A stretch of DNA of 39,780 nt from Burkholderiaceae bacterium (GCA_947455485.1 CANGNV010000001.1:1-39780), one strand, 5' to 3'; shown: positions 1 to 8,265, numbered from the stretch's first letter. The notes: a model not told the origin generated them from the sequence alone. Program-made: numbers and translations.

Positions 1-37
1 CCCTCTTGGCGCACTTCAAATCCGCTAGAATGATGAG

Positions 38-228
38 GTCGTGGTGCTTTATTGCAGAGCAATAAAGTTAAACGGGAAACACTAAACGTGTGCTGCCCCC
101 GCAACGGTAAGTAAATGCACCCTAACTTCAAGGTGAAGGTGTCAGGAGTCTGAGTAAGCCACTGTGCGCGTCAATTGCATGGGAAGGCCAGATTCTGAGA
201 TTTACTAGCCCGGATACCGGCCAAGACA
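38..228 (+). ncRNA. Cobalamin (AdoCbl) riboswitch in the btuB leader
   Basis: The leader carries the conserved blocks of a cobalamin riboswitch in order. There is a P2-like stem around 49-68 (CTTTATTGC with GCAATAAAG), then AAACGGGAAACAC, then CTGCCCCCGCAACGG near 92-107. AAGCCACTG follows at 156-164, GGGAAGG at 181-187, and the terminal AGCCCGGATACCGGCC near 207-222. These motifs define a cis-acting RNA that binds adenosylcobalamin and lowers expression of B12 uptake genes. Its position ahead of btuB and the btuFCD genes fits that role. A -10-like TAGAAT at 26-31 would start transcription near 38, but no well-spaced -35 box is visible. The aptamer call is secure; its exact ends are approximate. 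Confidence 0.95.
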
Positions 229-387
229 GGTGGAATTTTGCGGACGGGGACCTTCGCGCGCCGATGAAGCATCCAAAGCCAATCTGGCCAGATGCCCAAT
301 TGACGCCTGAACTCTCACAAAGTGGAATTCTGTTCGACCCAGCTTACGGGGAAGTGAGCTAGGTGACTCGAAGGCAGAAGGTTCATC
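229..387 (+). promoter_or_regulatory. Expression platform and btuB ribosome-binding site
   Basis: About 160 nt separate the aptamer from btuB. The segment AATCTGGCC (281-289) and CAATTGACGC (297-306) are exactly complementary, in nested order, to GGCCAGATT (186-194) and GCGTCAATTG (168-177) inside the aptamer, so aptamer folding and this helix should exclude each other. The Shine-Dalgarno GAAGG lies at 377-381, six bases before the ATG. A CCTTC at 251-255 could pair with it. No hairpin followed by a T-run is evident, which suggests translational rather than terminator control. That mechanism is inference. Confidence 0.55.
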
Positions 388-2406
388 ATGAAAAAGCAGT
401 TCAGCAGCAAAACGCTGGTCGCCCTACTTTGCGGCGCAGCAATAACACTCAACACGGCAGTATTTGCTCAAAGCAACCCCACAGTTTCGGTAACAAACTC
501 ACCGAACCCTGACAACCCAATTATCGTTACGGCCAATCGCGCCCCAACCTTAGCAAATAACGTTTTAGCGGACTACGACTACATCGGCCCCGAGGAAATT
601 CAACAGGCAGGTCAAACTAGCCTGGTGCAGCTACTTCAGAGGCAGCGCGGTGTTGAGATCACTTCTGGCATCGGTGCAGGTGGTTCAAGTGCAAGCGTAT
701 TTCTTCGCGGGGCATCAAACGGGCAAAGTATTGTGCTGATTGATGGCGTACGTTCAGATTCAGCACTCAATGGAGGACCAACCTGGGAATCTATCCCACT
801 CCCACTAATTGATCACATTGAAATCATTTTCGGCCCGCAGAGTAGCTTATACGGAGCGGATGCGATTGGTGGCGTAGTCCAAATTTTTACCAAGGATGGC
901 TCTGGCCCTGCAAAAGTTAGCGTCTCGACTGGATATGGGACATATGGAACGAGCGTCAGCGATGCAAGCATCTATGGATCGACTGAGGGAGAACAAAAAA
1001 TTAGCTACTCTCTGGGAGTAAGCCAAACACTATCCACGGGTTTCAATACTATCGCTAGCAATAACCCGTTTGCACTGACTGCAATGAAAACCGGATATGT
1101 GCAAGATGCGATTACTGGAAAGCTTTCTCAAGAGTGGAGTAAAGGACAGTCGATTGGAATTCAAATGCTCCAGAGTAGACTCAAAAACCAATCGCCTGGA
1201 TTTAATGCTGGCGACTTTAGCAATAACCCAGACTACCAATTAACGTATGCGGGTGCACCAGGACCACAGCAAGCGCAAACTAATATTTCGCAACTAGGCA
1301 CCTACAGCATTTACTCAAAAAATCAAATTACCGAGCAATGGAAAAGCTTCTTGCAGGCATCTCTTTCAAATAACAATGGCCAAGTTTTACAAGATCAAAC
1401 TCCTTATAGCCCTGCATACAGCCCCATTACAAAAACTAAACAAAATATCTATACATGGCAGAACGATATAGCGATCGGAACGGATTTACTGCAAATTCTT
1501 GGGGAGCGTCGAACTCAAAATGTAGATACCACCCAGTACAACGGGTATGTTTATCCGTACACCAATCTCGAGAGTTTTAGTCAAAGCCGAAATACGAATT
1601 CAGTTGCAGGATCCTACCAACTTAAACGTGGGGCACATTTAGCAAATCTATCTATTCGTAATGACAGCATCACCGGTTATGGCCCCCAAACAACAGGGGG
1701 TGCGGCTTATGGATACTTTTTCACCAAGCAATTGCGCGCAAATGTTAACTATGGCACCGGCTTTAGAGCCCCGACCTTCAACGACCTCTATTACCCTGGG
1801 TACGGCAACCCTAATTTAATGCCTGAGAAAAGTAAAAATACTGAAGTTGGATTGCACTATGACGCTTCTAGTTATGACATTCATCTCGTGGGCTATAACA
1901 ACACTATTAACAATCTCATTCAGTATGGAAGTGTTAACTGCCCGCCATCCACTCTATATGGTTGCGCCTCCAATGTTTCTGTTGCAAAAATAAGCGGTGT
2001 ATCTATTGGAGGAGGTGCTCGTCTTGGGAACTTTGTTTTGAAAGGCTCATTTGATCAACAAAGCCCCATAAATCAAACAACGGACCAAGTGCTAGCTAAG
2101 CGAGCCCGCACATTTGGTAATGCCTCCGTTGAATACACCCACAATAAATTCATCGCTGGACTCGGCGGAACCTTCTCCGGGCAACGCACCGACATCTCTG
2201 GAACAGATGCCACTAGCGGCAATGCCTACAACGGAGCAATGGGCGGATATTCAATCTTTAATCTCTATTCAAGCTATGAGATCGAACAGAATTTGACAGT
2301 ATTTGCACGCTGGAACAATATGCTGAACAAGCAATATCAACTCACTTACGGCTACAACACCCCGGGCTCCAATATATTTGCTGGCATCCGCTACGCAATG
2401 AAGTAA
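388..2406 (+). CDS. btuB: TonB-dependent vitamin B12 receptor BtuB
   Basis: This outer-membrane receptor takes up cobalamin using energy from TonB-ExbBD. The 672-residue protein starts with a signal peptide (about residues 1-27, cleaved after VFA). A TonB box-like segment IIVTANR follows at 45-51, then a plug domain to about residue 170 with the typical GADAIGGVVQIFT motif. The rest is a 22-strand-type beta barrel rich in aromatic and glycine residues. The conserved FRAPTFNDLYYPGYGNPNL region, characteristic of BtuB-like receptors, is present. A cobalamin riboswitch lies directly upstream, and btuF follows after three bases, so the substrate assignment is strong. One oddity is that the chain ends in RYAMK rather than the usual terminal aromatic residue of outer-membrane barrels. 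The ATG at 388 has a good Shine-Dalgarno (GAAGG). Confidence 0.95.
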   Translation: MKKQFSSKTLVALLCGAAITLNTAVFAQSNPTVSVTNSPNPDNPIIVTANRAPTLANNVLADYDYIGPEEIQQAGQTSLVQLLQRQRGVEITSGIGAGGSSASVFLRGASNGQSIVLIDGVRSDSALNGGPTWESIPLPLIDHIEIIFGPQSSLYGADAIGGVVQIFTKDGSGPAKVSVSTGYGTYGTSVSDASIYGSTEGEQKISYSLGVSQTLSTGFNTIASNNPFALTAMKTGYVQDAITGKLSQEWSKGQSIGIQMLQSRLKNQSPGFNAGDFSNNPDYQLTYAGAPGPQQAQTNISQLGTYSIYSKNQITEQWKSFLQASLSNNNGQVLQDQTPYSPAYSPITKTKQNIYTWQNDIAIGTDLLQILGERRTQNVDTTQYNGYVYPYTNLESFSQSRNTNSVAGSYQLKRGAHLANLSIRNDSITGYGPQTTGGAAYGYFFTKQLRANVNYGTGFRAPTFNDLYYPGYGNPNLMPEKSKNTEVGLHYDASSYDIHLVGYNNTINNLIQYGSVNCPPSTLYGCASNVSVAKISGVSIGGGARLGNFVLKGSFDQQSPINQTTDQVLAKRARTFGNASVEYTHNKFIAGLGGTFSGQRTDISGTDATSGNAYNGAMGGYSIFNLYSSYEIEQNLTVFARWNNMLNKQYQLTYGYNTPGSNIFAGIRYAMK

Positions 2407-2409
2407 TTC

Positions 2410-3315
2410 ATGAAAATACTCACTCAACTCTCGACTCGCTCCCGCTATTTGGCGGTCGGAGTTGTTATATTTCTTTTGGGATTTTCCTTGGCTGTTTTTG
2501 CTGCACCGGTTTCGGTAGCCGATGACCGAGGGGTTGTAGTGGTGTTTGATAAACCACCTCAGCGAATTGTGAGTCTGTTACCTTCTATTACCGAGTCTGT
2601 TTGCGCTCTAGGCAAATGCAGTACTTTGGTTGGTGTTGATCGATTTTCCAATTGGCCAAAATCAATTCAAGATTTACCCAAGCTTGGCGGCATGGGTGAT
2701 ATTAATATCGAGCGTATTGTGCAACTCAAGCCCGATGTTGTATTGCTGGAGAAGGCATCTCCTGTGGCTGCGAGATTAAATGGCCTAGGCATTAAAACAT
2801 TCACGCTGGATGTTAAATCGATGAGCGACGAGGAGCGCGCCCTTCAGAAGTTAGATCTTGTATTGGGGACCTCCGAGAGCGGTCGAGTATGGCATCAAAT
2901 CCAGAAAGAAATCATGCGCGCTAACAAGCAGCTACTAACTAAGGGTGAAAATATTCGCGTGTACTTTGAAGTTAATCCCGCACCATTTGCAGCTGGCAGC
3001 AATTCTTTCATTGGTGAAATTCTGACTCAATTAGATTTGGTTAACATCATTCCAAAATCGCTAGGGCCATTTCCAAAAATCAATCCTGAGTTTGTGGTGC
3101 AAGCTAAACCTGATGTCATTCTCCTGACTGAATCAACGGTGGCTGATATTCAGAAGCGTCCTGGATGGAATTCCATTCCAGCGGTATCTAAGAACCGAAT
3201 TTGTGCATTTACTGGCGATCAAAATGATGTCTTAGTTCGCCCAGGACCCCGTATGGGAGAGGCTGCAATAATCATTTCTTCTTGCATCCAACAGAAGATG
3301 TCATCATCTCGGTAA
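2410..3315 (+). CDS. btuF: Periplasmic cobalamin-binding protein BtuF
   Basis: This is a cluster A substrate-binding protein that delivers B12 to the BtuCD transporter in the inner membrane. The 301-residue protein has an N-terminal signal or anchor helix (about residues 14-32, ending VFAAP). The hallmark RIVSLLPSITESVCALG follows, then LVGVDRFSNWP and ERIVQLKPDVVLL, which are typical of the BtuF/FecB fold with its two lobes and linking helix. No lipobox cysteine is apparent, so it is probably soluble in the periplasm. It begins three bases after the btuB stop, and its TAA overlaps the next ATG (TAATG), so it is translationally linked to both neighbours. Confidence 0.93.
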   Translation: MKILTQLSTRSRYLAVGVVIFLLGFSLAVFAAPVSVADDRGVVVVFDKPPQRIVSLLPSITESVCALGKCSTLVGVDRFSNWPKSIQDLPKLGGMGDINIERIVQLKPDVVLLEKASPVAARLNGLGIKTFTLDVKSMSDEERALQKLDLVLGTSESGRVWHQIQKEIMRANKQLLTKGENIRVYFEVNPAPFAAGSNSFIGEILTQLDLVNIIPKSLGPFPKINPEFVVQAKPDVILLTESTVADIQKRPGWNSIPAVSKNRICAFTGDQNDVLVRPGPRMGEAAIIISSCIQQKMSSSR

Positions 3316-4292
3316 TGGAAAAAAATCATTTTCTTGGCAAGTTAATAGGCCTGGTGATTCTCAGTGCGATCCTAGTATTACTTGGGACTTTGCTCGGAAG
3401 TATCGGCGCCAGCTGGGATCTGCAGGGAGCAGATCAAACCGTTTTATTTGATATTCGACTTCCACGTTCATTGGGCGCCTATCTTGCTGGCGCCTTATTG
3501 GGACTTGCCGGCGGTATTGCACAAAGCCTATTTCGCAACCCCTTGGCTGATCCCTATCTTCTTGGGAGCGCATCTGGCGCACTGCTTGGTGTGGGCGGCA
3601 TTCTTTGCTTTGCCTATCTTGGTAACTCTTGGCTAGAAATTATTGGGCTTAATGGTGGCGCATTCCTTGGCGCATTCATTGGTGTTCTCGCCTCACTAGT
3701 TTTAGCCGGTGGTTATCGCAGCTCCCTGCGCCTCTTATTGTCTGGGGTAGTCATCAGTGTCATCTTGGGTGCTGCGAATTCTTTATTTACATTCATACGC
3801 CCAGATCTATTTCAAAGCATTCAATCTTTTATGCTGGGTAATACAACGCTGCTGAATTGGTCTGGCGTCGAGATTATGGGGATCGCATTATTACTTTGCC
3901 TGCTAGTCACTCTCATCATCAGTCCCGCACTTGATGCGCTATCTCTTGGAGAAAATACTGCCCGTACCTTAGGTTTGCCACTGGACCAACTGCGCCTGAT
4001 ATTGATTGGTGTTCTTGCGCTAGCAACTGGTTGTGCTGTTGCGCAAACTGGCTTAGTAGCATTTGTTGGCTTAGCAGCTCCGCACTTAGTCAGAAAACTC
4101 TCTGGTGGGCGGCAACGAGTTCAGCTTGTATTCTCCTCCCTGGGGGGCGGCATCCTATTACTCAGCTCGGATCTGATGGCGCGTACTCTCTTTGCACCAA
4201 TTGAAATTCCAGTTGGCGTTGTAACAGCAGTCTTAGGTGGCATATATTTGCTGGCTCTACTGAGAAGAACCCCTGTTGGAGCGCGCTTATGA
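3315..4292 (+). CDS. btuC: Cobalamin ABC transporter permease BtuC
   Basis: This is a FecCD-family inner-membrane permease that forms the B12 channel as a homodimer with BtuD. The 325-residue chain is almost entirely hydrophobic, with about ten transmembrane helices. Family motifs include DIRLPRSLGAYLAGALLGLAG near the N terminus, RNPLADPYLLGSASGA, and GLVAFVGLAAPHLVRKL near residue 250, the region that contacts the ATPase. I place the start at the ATG that overlaps the btuF stop (TAATG). An in-frame ATG 33 bases earlier would give a non-hydrophobic extension inside btuF and is less likely. The 3' end overlaps btuD by ATGA. Confidence 0.93.
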   Translation: MEKNHFLGKLIGLVILSAILVLLGTLLGSIGASWDLQGADQTVLFDIRLPRSLGAYLAGALLGLAGGIAQSLFRNPLADPYLLGSASGALLGVGGILCFAYLGNSWLEIIGLNGGAFLGAFIGVLASLVLAGGYRSSLRLLLSGVVISVILGAANSLFTFIRPDLFQSIQSFMLGNTTLLNWSGVEIMGIALLLCLLVTLIISPALDALSLGENTARTLGLPLDQLRLILIGVLALATGCAVAQTGLVAFVGLAAPHLVRKLSGGRQRVQLVFSSLGGGILLLSSDLMARTLFAPIEIPVGVVTAVLGGIYLLALLRRTPVGARL

Positions 4293-5050
4293 AAATCCGC
4301 CAGCTAAATGTATACAGAGGCCAATGCACCATCCTCTCCGACCTGAATTTAGACATTCCTCAGGGAAAATGGACTAGCATCATTGGACCTAATGGCGCAG
4401 GCAAATCTTCTCTCCTGCAAGCAATGACGGGCTTACTCAAATGGGATGGTTCAATCACAGTTGATGATGTCAATGTTTCAACATTCACCCAAAAAGATCT
4501 TGCAAAGAAAATTGCCTGGCTTGACCAAACCTCAAATACTTCAGATGAATTTGGCGACTCCCTTAGCGCGTATGACACCGTCATGTTAGGACGCCTACCC
4601 CATCAAGGTTGGCTACACTTACCCTCGAAGACCGACCACATGGTAGTTGAGCAGGCTTTGCAACAGACTGATGCCTGGCATTTACGTCAACGCCAGCTGC
4701 AGCAGCTATCAGGAGGCGAACGTCAGCGAGTCTTATTGGCACGTCTTCTTGCTGTGGACTCAGACATCCTCCTGATGGATGAGCCATTAGCCAATTTGGA
4801 CCCACCTCATCAGGCTGATTTTTTACAATGGCAAGGTAATTTGCTGGCGCAAGGTAAAACCTTGGTAACCGTATTGCATGAAATCCATTTTGCGCTCCGA
4901 GCCGACCATGTGGTCATGCTCAATAGAGGCAAACTGCATTTTCAAGGGTCTAGTCAAGATCCCGCAACCCATCAAGCCCTCATAAGCTTATTTGATGGCC
5001 GTATTCACCTAGAAAAGCTTGGTAGTGATTGGGTCGCTTTACCCAATTAA
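4289..5050 (+). CDS. btuD: Cobalamin ABC transporter ATP-binding protein BtuD
   Basis: This ATPase drives B12 import through BtuC. The 253-residue protein shows Walker A GPNGAGKS at 33-40, the ABC signature LSGGERQRV at 140-148, Walker B DILLMDEP at 159-166, a D-loop NLDPPH just after, and the switch histidine in VLHEIHFAL near residue 198. The length is normal for the FecE/BtuD group. It overlaps btuC by four bases (ATGA), which completes a receptor, binding protein, permease and ATPase operon under one riboswitch. No strong terminator hairpin with a T-run is seen in the 51 bases after its stop; that gap holds the promoter of the next gene. Confidence 0.94.
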   Translation: MKIRQLNVYRGQCTILSDLNLDIPQGKWTSIIGPNGAGKSSLLQAMTGLLKWDGSITVDDVNVSTFTQKDLAKKIAWLDQTSNTSDEFGDSLSAYDTVMLGRLPHQGWLHLPSKTDHMVVEQALQQTDAWHLRQRQLQQLSGGERQRVLLARLLAVDSDILLMDEPLANLDPPHQADFLQWQGNLLAQGKTLVTVLHEIHFALRADHVVMLNRGKLHFQGSSQDPATHQALISLFDGRIHLEKLGSDWVALPN

Positions 5051-5066
5051 GCCCAAAATCGGGGGT

Positions 5067-5095
5067 TTCACAAAGCTTTTCCCTGAGGCTACAAT
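5067..5095 (+). promoter_or_regulatory. Sigma-70 promoter candidate for the 5102 gene and zapA
   Basis: A -35 box TTCACA (5067-5072, five of six consensus bases) and a -10 box TACAAT (5090-5095, five of six) are separated by exactly 17 bases. The expected start of transcription, about seven bases after the -10, falls on or next to the A of the ATG at 5102. The mRNA would then have essentially no 5' leader. Confidence 0.65.
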
Positions 5096-5101
5096 GCCTA
5101 T

Positions 5102-5386
5102 ATGACCGAGTACACCCCTCATGTCCCAAGCGACTCCACCGAATCTGATTCGATAGCCGTATCACTACACAGGCTATCTAAGAAAATTCAGCTAATCTCC
5201 GATGCCGTTAAAGCGCTGCATCAAGATCGCAGTCAGCTAGAAACTAAAATTGAGGATGCACAAAAACGGATTCAGCATATTTTGAGTCGTCTGCCAGAAC
5301 AAAGTGACGGACGTCAATTGAACTTACTCGGCGAGCCCGTGACACCAACCAATCCAGAGGATGACAATGAGCCAACAACGCATTGA
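5102..5386 (+). CDS. Small coiled-coil protein upstream of zapA (hypothetical)
   Basis: I do not recognise a named family with certainty. The 94-residue protein has a polar, disordered-looking first 20 residues. A heptad-rich helix (about 24-65, LHRLSKKIQLISDAVKALHQ onward) is predicted to form a coiled coil, and an acidic tail ends the chain. Small coiled-coil proteins of the ZapB type are often encoded next to zapA, and its end overlaps zapA by 20 bases, so a role beside ZapA in cell division is a reasonable guess. There is no internal methionine to serve as another start. With the promoter described at 5067-5095, the ATG would be at or near the 5' end of the transcript, and no Shine-Dalgarno is present. 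Confidence 0.75.
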   Translation: MTEYTPHVPSDSTESDSIAVSLHRLSKKIQLISDAVKALHQDRSQLETKIEDAQKRIQHILSRLPEQSDGRQLNLLGEPVTPTNPEDDNEPTTH

Positions 5387-5723
5387 AGTAACCCTCGCCG
5401 GTCAAAAGATCACATTAGCAACCAGCGCCGAGCATGAGCCTTTACTTCGTGCAGCCTGCACATTAGTGGATGAACAAATACAACTAGCAATTAACGGTGG
5501 TAATCGCAGCATTGAGCGCGCCAGCATGATGGCCGCGCTAAAGATCGCTGGTGATCTCATTAAATTACAAACTGCTTCCGAGCAAACTCCAGCTCAGAGT
5601 CATTCATCCAATCCCGAAGAGATTGCCCGACTCCAGAATGAAATTCATACACTGGAAGATCAAGTGGATGCTCTGATGCAAAGCCTTTCCCTGCCTGGTT
5701 CGCCAAGGCCAATAGTTCCTTGA
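5367..5723 (+). CDS. zapA: Cell division protein ZapA
   Basis: ZapA binds FtsZ and bundles its protofilaments at the division ring. The 118-residue protein has the classic layout: an N-terminal beta-rich part (IEVTLAGQKITLATSAEHEP, with the leucine-rich helix after it), then a long dimerising helix (MAALKIAGDLIKL onward), and a C-terminal coiled coil (EIARLQNEIHTLEDQVDAL). I prefer the ATG at 5367 because AGAGG (5356-5360) sits six bases ahead of it. The ATG at 5361 would be too close to that site and adds only two residues. The last 13 codons lie inside the 5' strand of the 6S RNA closing stem, so this coding sequence serves two purposes. Confidence 0.9.
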   Translation: MSQQRIEVTLAGQKITLATSAEHEPLLRAACTLVDEQIQLAINGGNRSIERASMMAALKIAGDLIKLQTASEQTPAQSHSSNPEEIARLQNEIHTLEDQVDALMQSLSLPGSPRPIVP

Positions 5724-5903
5724 ACCGATGCGCAAGCATCAGGAACGATCTTTACACCGTGGGCGTGAGCGTTTTGACTCTTCACAGTGGCAGCTTCGCG
5801 CTGTTCACTCCCTGAACTTCTTAATGCACCCGAAGCAGAGTAGCCGTTCCACCTTGAACCTTAGGGTTCAGGATGACGGCCTAGCGGCCAAGGCGGGGAA
5901 TTC
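5686..5903 (+). ncRNA. ssrS: 6S RNA
   Basis: 6S RNA is a promoter mimic that sequesters the sigma-70 RNA polymerase holoenzyme in stationary phase. The 3' half is very close to the enterobacterial form: CACCTTGAACC, GGGTTCA, then GACGGCC and GGCGGGGAATTC. The 5' half has GTTCGCCAAGGCC and CCTTGAACCGAT, also as in known 6S. The ends form the expected long closing stem: TTCCCTGCCTGGTTCGCCAAGG (about 5688-5709) pairs with the complementary strand at about 5880-5903. The zapA-ssrS order is conserved in many proteobacteria. The RNA overlaps the end of zapA and stops at the next start codon. I see no clear promoter of its own inside zapA, so it may be processed from the zapA transcript. The exact 5' end is approximate. 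Confidence 0.87.
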
Positions 5904-6722
5904 ATGTCAATAGCCGATATCGCAATGCTGATGCTGTGTGGGAGCATATCGGGCTTCCTAGCTGGACTACTGGGTATTGGTGGCGGAATGATTTTGGTGC
6001 CATTCATGATTGTGGTCTTCAATCATTTAGGGTTTGGTCAAAATGTCATCGTACATATGGCCATCGCAACTGGTATGGCAACCATCCTCTTTACAACCAC
6101 CTCAGCCATCTGGGCGCATCACAAACACAACTCTATTGATTGGAAACTGGTTGCATCACTGAGCCCAGGTCTAGTAATTGGCAGTCTTGTTGGTGGTAGT
6201 GAGATTTTTGAAGCAATCAATACCTCTTGGCTATCCCTATTCTTTGCCATTTTTATCGTCTACACCTCGATTCAAATGATCATTAATAAAAAGCCTGCGG
6301 CCGGAAGAGAGTTACCGGGAACCCTTGGCCTTTTCTCATTCGGAGCATTGACGGGCGTGATCGCCAGTCTAGTTGGCGCAGGCGGAGCATTTATTACCGT
6401 GCCATTTATGCTTTGGTGCAATGTAAAGCCACATACTGCTATGGCAAGCTCTTCGGGCTTAGGATTTCCGATTGCAGCTGCAGCGACAATCGGCTACATG
6501 TATGGAAGTTGGGGCAACCCCAATCTTCCCGCAGGCTCACTCGGATTTGTTTATGTTCCAGCAGTACTCTGCATTGTGGCGGTCAGTATATTTACCGCCC
6601 CACTTGGCGCGAAAATGGCCAGAAAACTCAATGTGGCTCAACTCAAACGCATCTTTGGTGTGATGCTATTTATGCTTGCGGCCTTCATGTTTAATGAAAG
6701 CCGCAAGGCATTCGGTTTCTAA
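5904..6722 (+). CDS. TSUP family (TauE/SafE) membrane permease
   Basis: This inner-membrane protein belongs to the sulfite exporter TauE/SafE family, whose members move sulfonates, sulfite or related organic anions. The 272-residue chain has about eight hydrophobic helices and the hallmark internal repeat: GLLGIGGGMILVPFM near residue 25 and SLVGAGGAFITVPFM near residue 160. The substrate cannot be told from sequence. The ATG follows directly after the 6S RNA, and its only purine-rich ribosome-binding site (AAGGCGGGG, 5890-5898) is part of the 6S 3' strand. It ends 19 bases from matB, which runs the other way. Confidence 0.88.
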   Translation: MSIADIAMLMLCGSISGFLAGLLGIGGGMILVPFMIVVFNHLGFGQNVIVHMAIATGMATILFTTTSAIWAHHKHNSIDWKLVASLSPGLVIGSLVGGSEIFEAINTSWLSLFFAIFIVYTSIQMIINKKPAAGRELPGTLGLFSFGALTGVIASLVGAGGAFITVPFMLWCNVKPHTAMASSSGLGFPIAAAATIGYMYGSWGNPNLPAGSLGFVYVPAVLCIVAVSIFTAPLGAKMARKLNVAQLKRIFGVMLFMLAAFMFNESRKAFGF

Positions 6723-6741
6723 GCCAGTATTTTTGCTGCTG

Positions 6742-8265
6742 TTAGCTGGTGTATTGCTGACGCAGAATATTCTTCTGCACTTTGCCCATGGCATTGCGAG
6801 GCAAGTCAGAAACAATCTCTAAACGCTTTGGAATCTTGAAATTCGCAATTTGGGTTTTGAGTGTGGCGATCATAGCCTGCGCATCTAATTTAGCGCCTGC
6901 TTTTGGTACCACCACCGCCATTACCGCCTCACCAAAATCTGGGTGCGGAATACCGATCACAGCACTTTCATCTACACCGTCCATATCGTCGATAAAGCTT
7001 TCGATTTCTTTTGGATAGACGTTATAGCCGCCAGAAATAATCAGATCCTTGCTGCGACCAACGATGCAGAGGTAATCCTTAGGCGCTTTACCGCCATTAG
7101 CATCACCACCCCAGCGACCGACATCACCCGTTTTAAACCAGCCGTCTTTTGTAAATTCCTCGGCAGTTTTTTCTGGCATGCGCCAGTAGCCCTTGAATAT
7201 ATTTGGACCCTTAACCTGAATGCTGCCGATTTCATCAACGCCACAAGGCTTATTACTTTCATTCACCACACGAACTTTTACACCCGGCAAAGGCAGGCCA
7301 ACGGATCCACCTACGCGATTTCCTTTATACGGATTGGAAACCAACATCACGGTTTCGCTCATGCCATAGCGCTCAAGAATCGGTTGACCAATCACTTCTT
7401 TGAAAGAATTAAATGTTTCAGTCAGCAACGGTGCAGAGCCAGAAACAAACAGGCGCATATTGCGGGCAACATTTTTATTAAAACCTTTATCCGCCAAGAG
7501 GCGTACATAGAAGGTTGGCACACCCATCATCACAGTGGAGTTCGGCATGTGATGAATTAATTGAGCAGTGTCCAAGCGTGGCAACCAAATCATTTTGCTG
7601 CCATTGATTAATGCGCCATGTGCAGCCACAAATAATCCATGAACGTGGAAGATCGGGAGCGCATGCAATAAAACATCGCCTTTTTTCCAGCCCCAAAACT
7701 TCTGTAGCACTTGCGCATTGCTTCCCAAGTTTTTATGGGTCAACATTGCGCCTTTGCTGCGGCCAGTTGTGCCGGAGGTGTACAAGATAGCTGCCAAATC
7801 ATCATCTTTAACGGCGACTGTTTTGAACTTATCGCTTTGACCAGCAGAGCGCTCTAATAGGGTGCCCTTGCGATCTTCATCCAAAGTAAAGACATGCTTA
7901 GTGCCCGCCTTAAAAGCAACCTTGGATACCCAGGAGAAATTCTTGCTACTGCAAACTACGACTGCAGGCTCGGCATTCTCTAAGAAGTATTGAATTTCTG
8001 CTGCTTGGTAAGCGGTATTCAAAGGCAGATAAACGTAGCCTGCCTTAATCGTAGCCAGATACAAAAAGAGCGCTTCAGGCGACTTCTCAACCTGTACCGC
8101 AATACGAGATCCTGCGGGTAGTTTGAGGCCCTTGAGAAGGTTTGCCATTTTGGCAGTAGCGCGTTCTAGATCACTCCAGGAGTAATACAACCCATCATGC
8201 GTTTCTAGTGCACATGCCTGCTTATCTTTTGGAAAACCTTTTTCCAATAAGGAATATAAATTCAT
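6742..8265 (-). CDS. matB: Malonate--CoA ligase (malonyl-CoA synthetase) MatB
   Basis: This cytoplasmic ANL-superfamily enzyme activates malonate to malonyl-CoA via an acyl-AMP. The 507-residue protein contains the AMP-binding loop YTSGTTGRSKGAMLTH (about residues 163-178), ALPIFHVHGLF, the ERYGMSET motif, the hinge region GWFKTGDVG, YPKEIES, and the C-terminal catalytic lysine in PRNAMGKVQKN. The HALPIFHVHGL stretch and overall length match MatB-type ligases. Two genes upstream in the same direction is malonyl-CoA decarboxylase, which makes malonate the most likely substrate rather than another short acyl acid. It follows the Bug gene by 38 bases. Confidence 0.88.
   Translation of the reverse strand: MNLYSLLEKGFPKDKQACALETHDGLYYSWSDLERATAKMANLLKGLKLPAGSRIAVQVEKSPEALFLYLATIKAGYVYLPLNTAYQAAEIQYFLENAEPAVVVCSSKNFSWVSKVAFKAGTKHVFTLDEDRKGTLLERSAGQSDKFKTVAVKDDDLAAILYTSGTTGRSKGAMLTHKNLGSNAQVLQKFWGWKKGDVLLHALPIFHVHGLFVAAHGALINGSKMIWLPRLDTAQLIHHMPNSTVMMGVPTFYVRLLADKGFNKNVARNMRLFVSGSAPLLTETFNSFKEVIGQPILERYGMSETVMLVSNPYKGNRVGGSVGLPLPGVKVRVVNESNKPCGVDEIGSIQVKGPNIFKGYWRMPEKTAEEFTKDGWFKTGDVGRWGGDANGGKAPKDYLCIVGRSKDLIISGGYNVYPKEIESFIDDMDGVDESAVIGIPHPDFGEAVMAVVVPKAGAKLDAQAMIATLKTQIANFKIPKRLEIVSDLPRNAMGKVQKNILRQQYTS

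Noticed and set aside
5728..5913. 61-residue plus-strand reading frame between zapA and the permease
   Set aside because: It lies wholly in the 6S RNA apart from its last codons, with no ribosome-binding site and no protein-like character.
6943..7560. 205-residue plus-strand reading frame opposite matB
   Set aside because: The minus frame contains every ANL-ligase motif in order; the antisense frame is a by-product of its codon usage.
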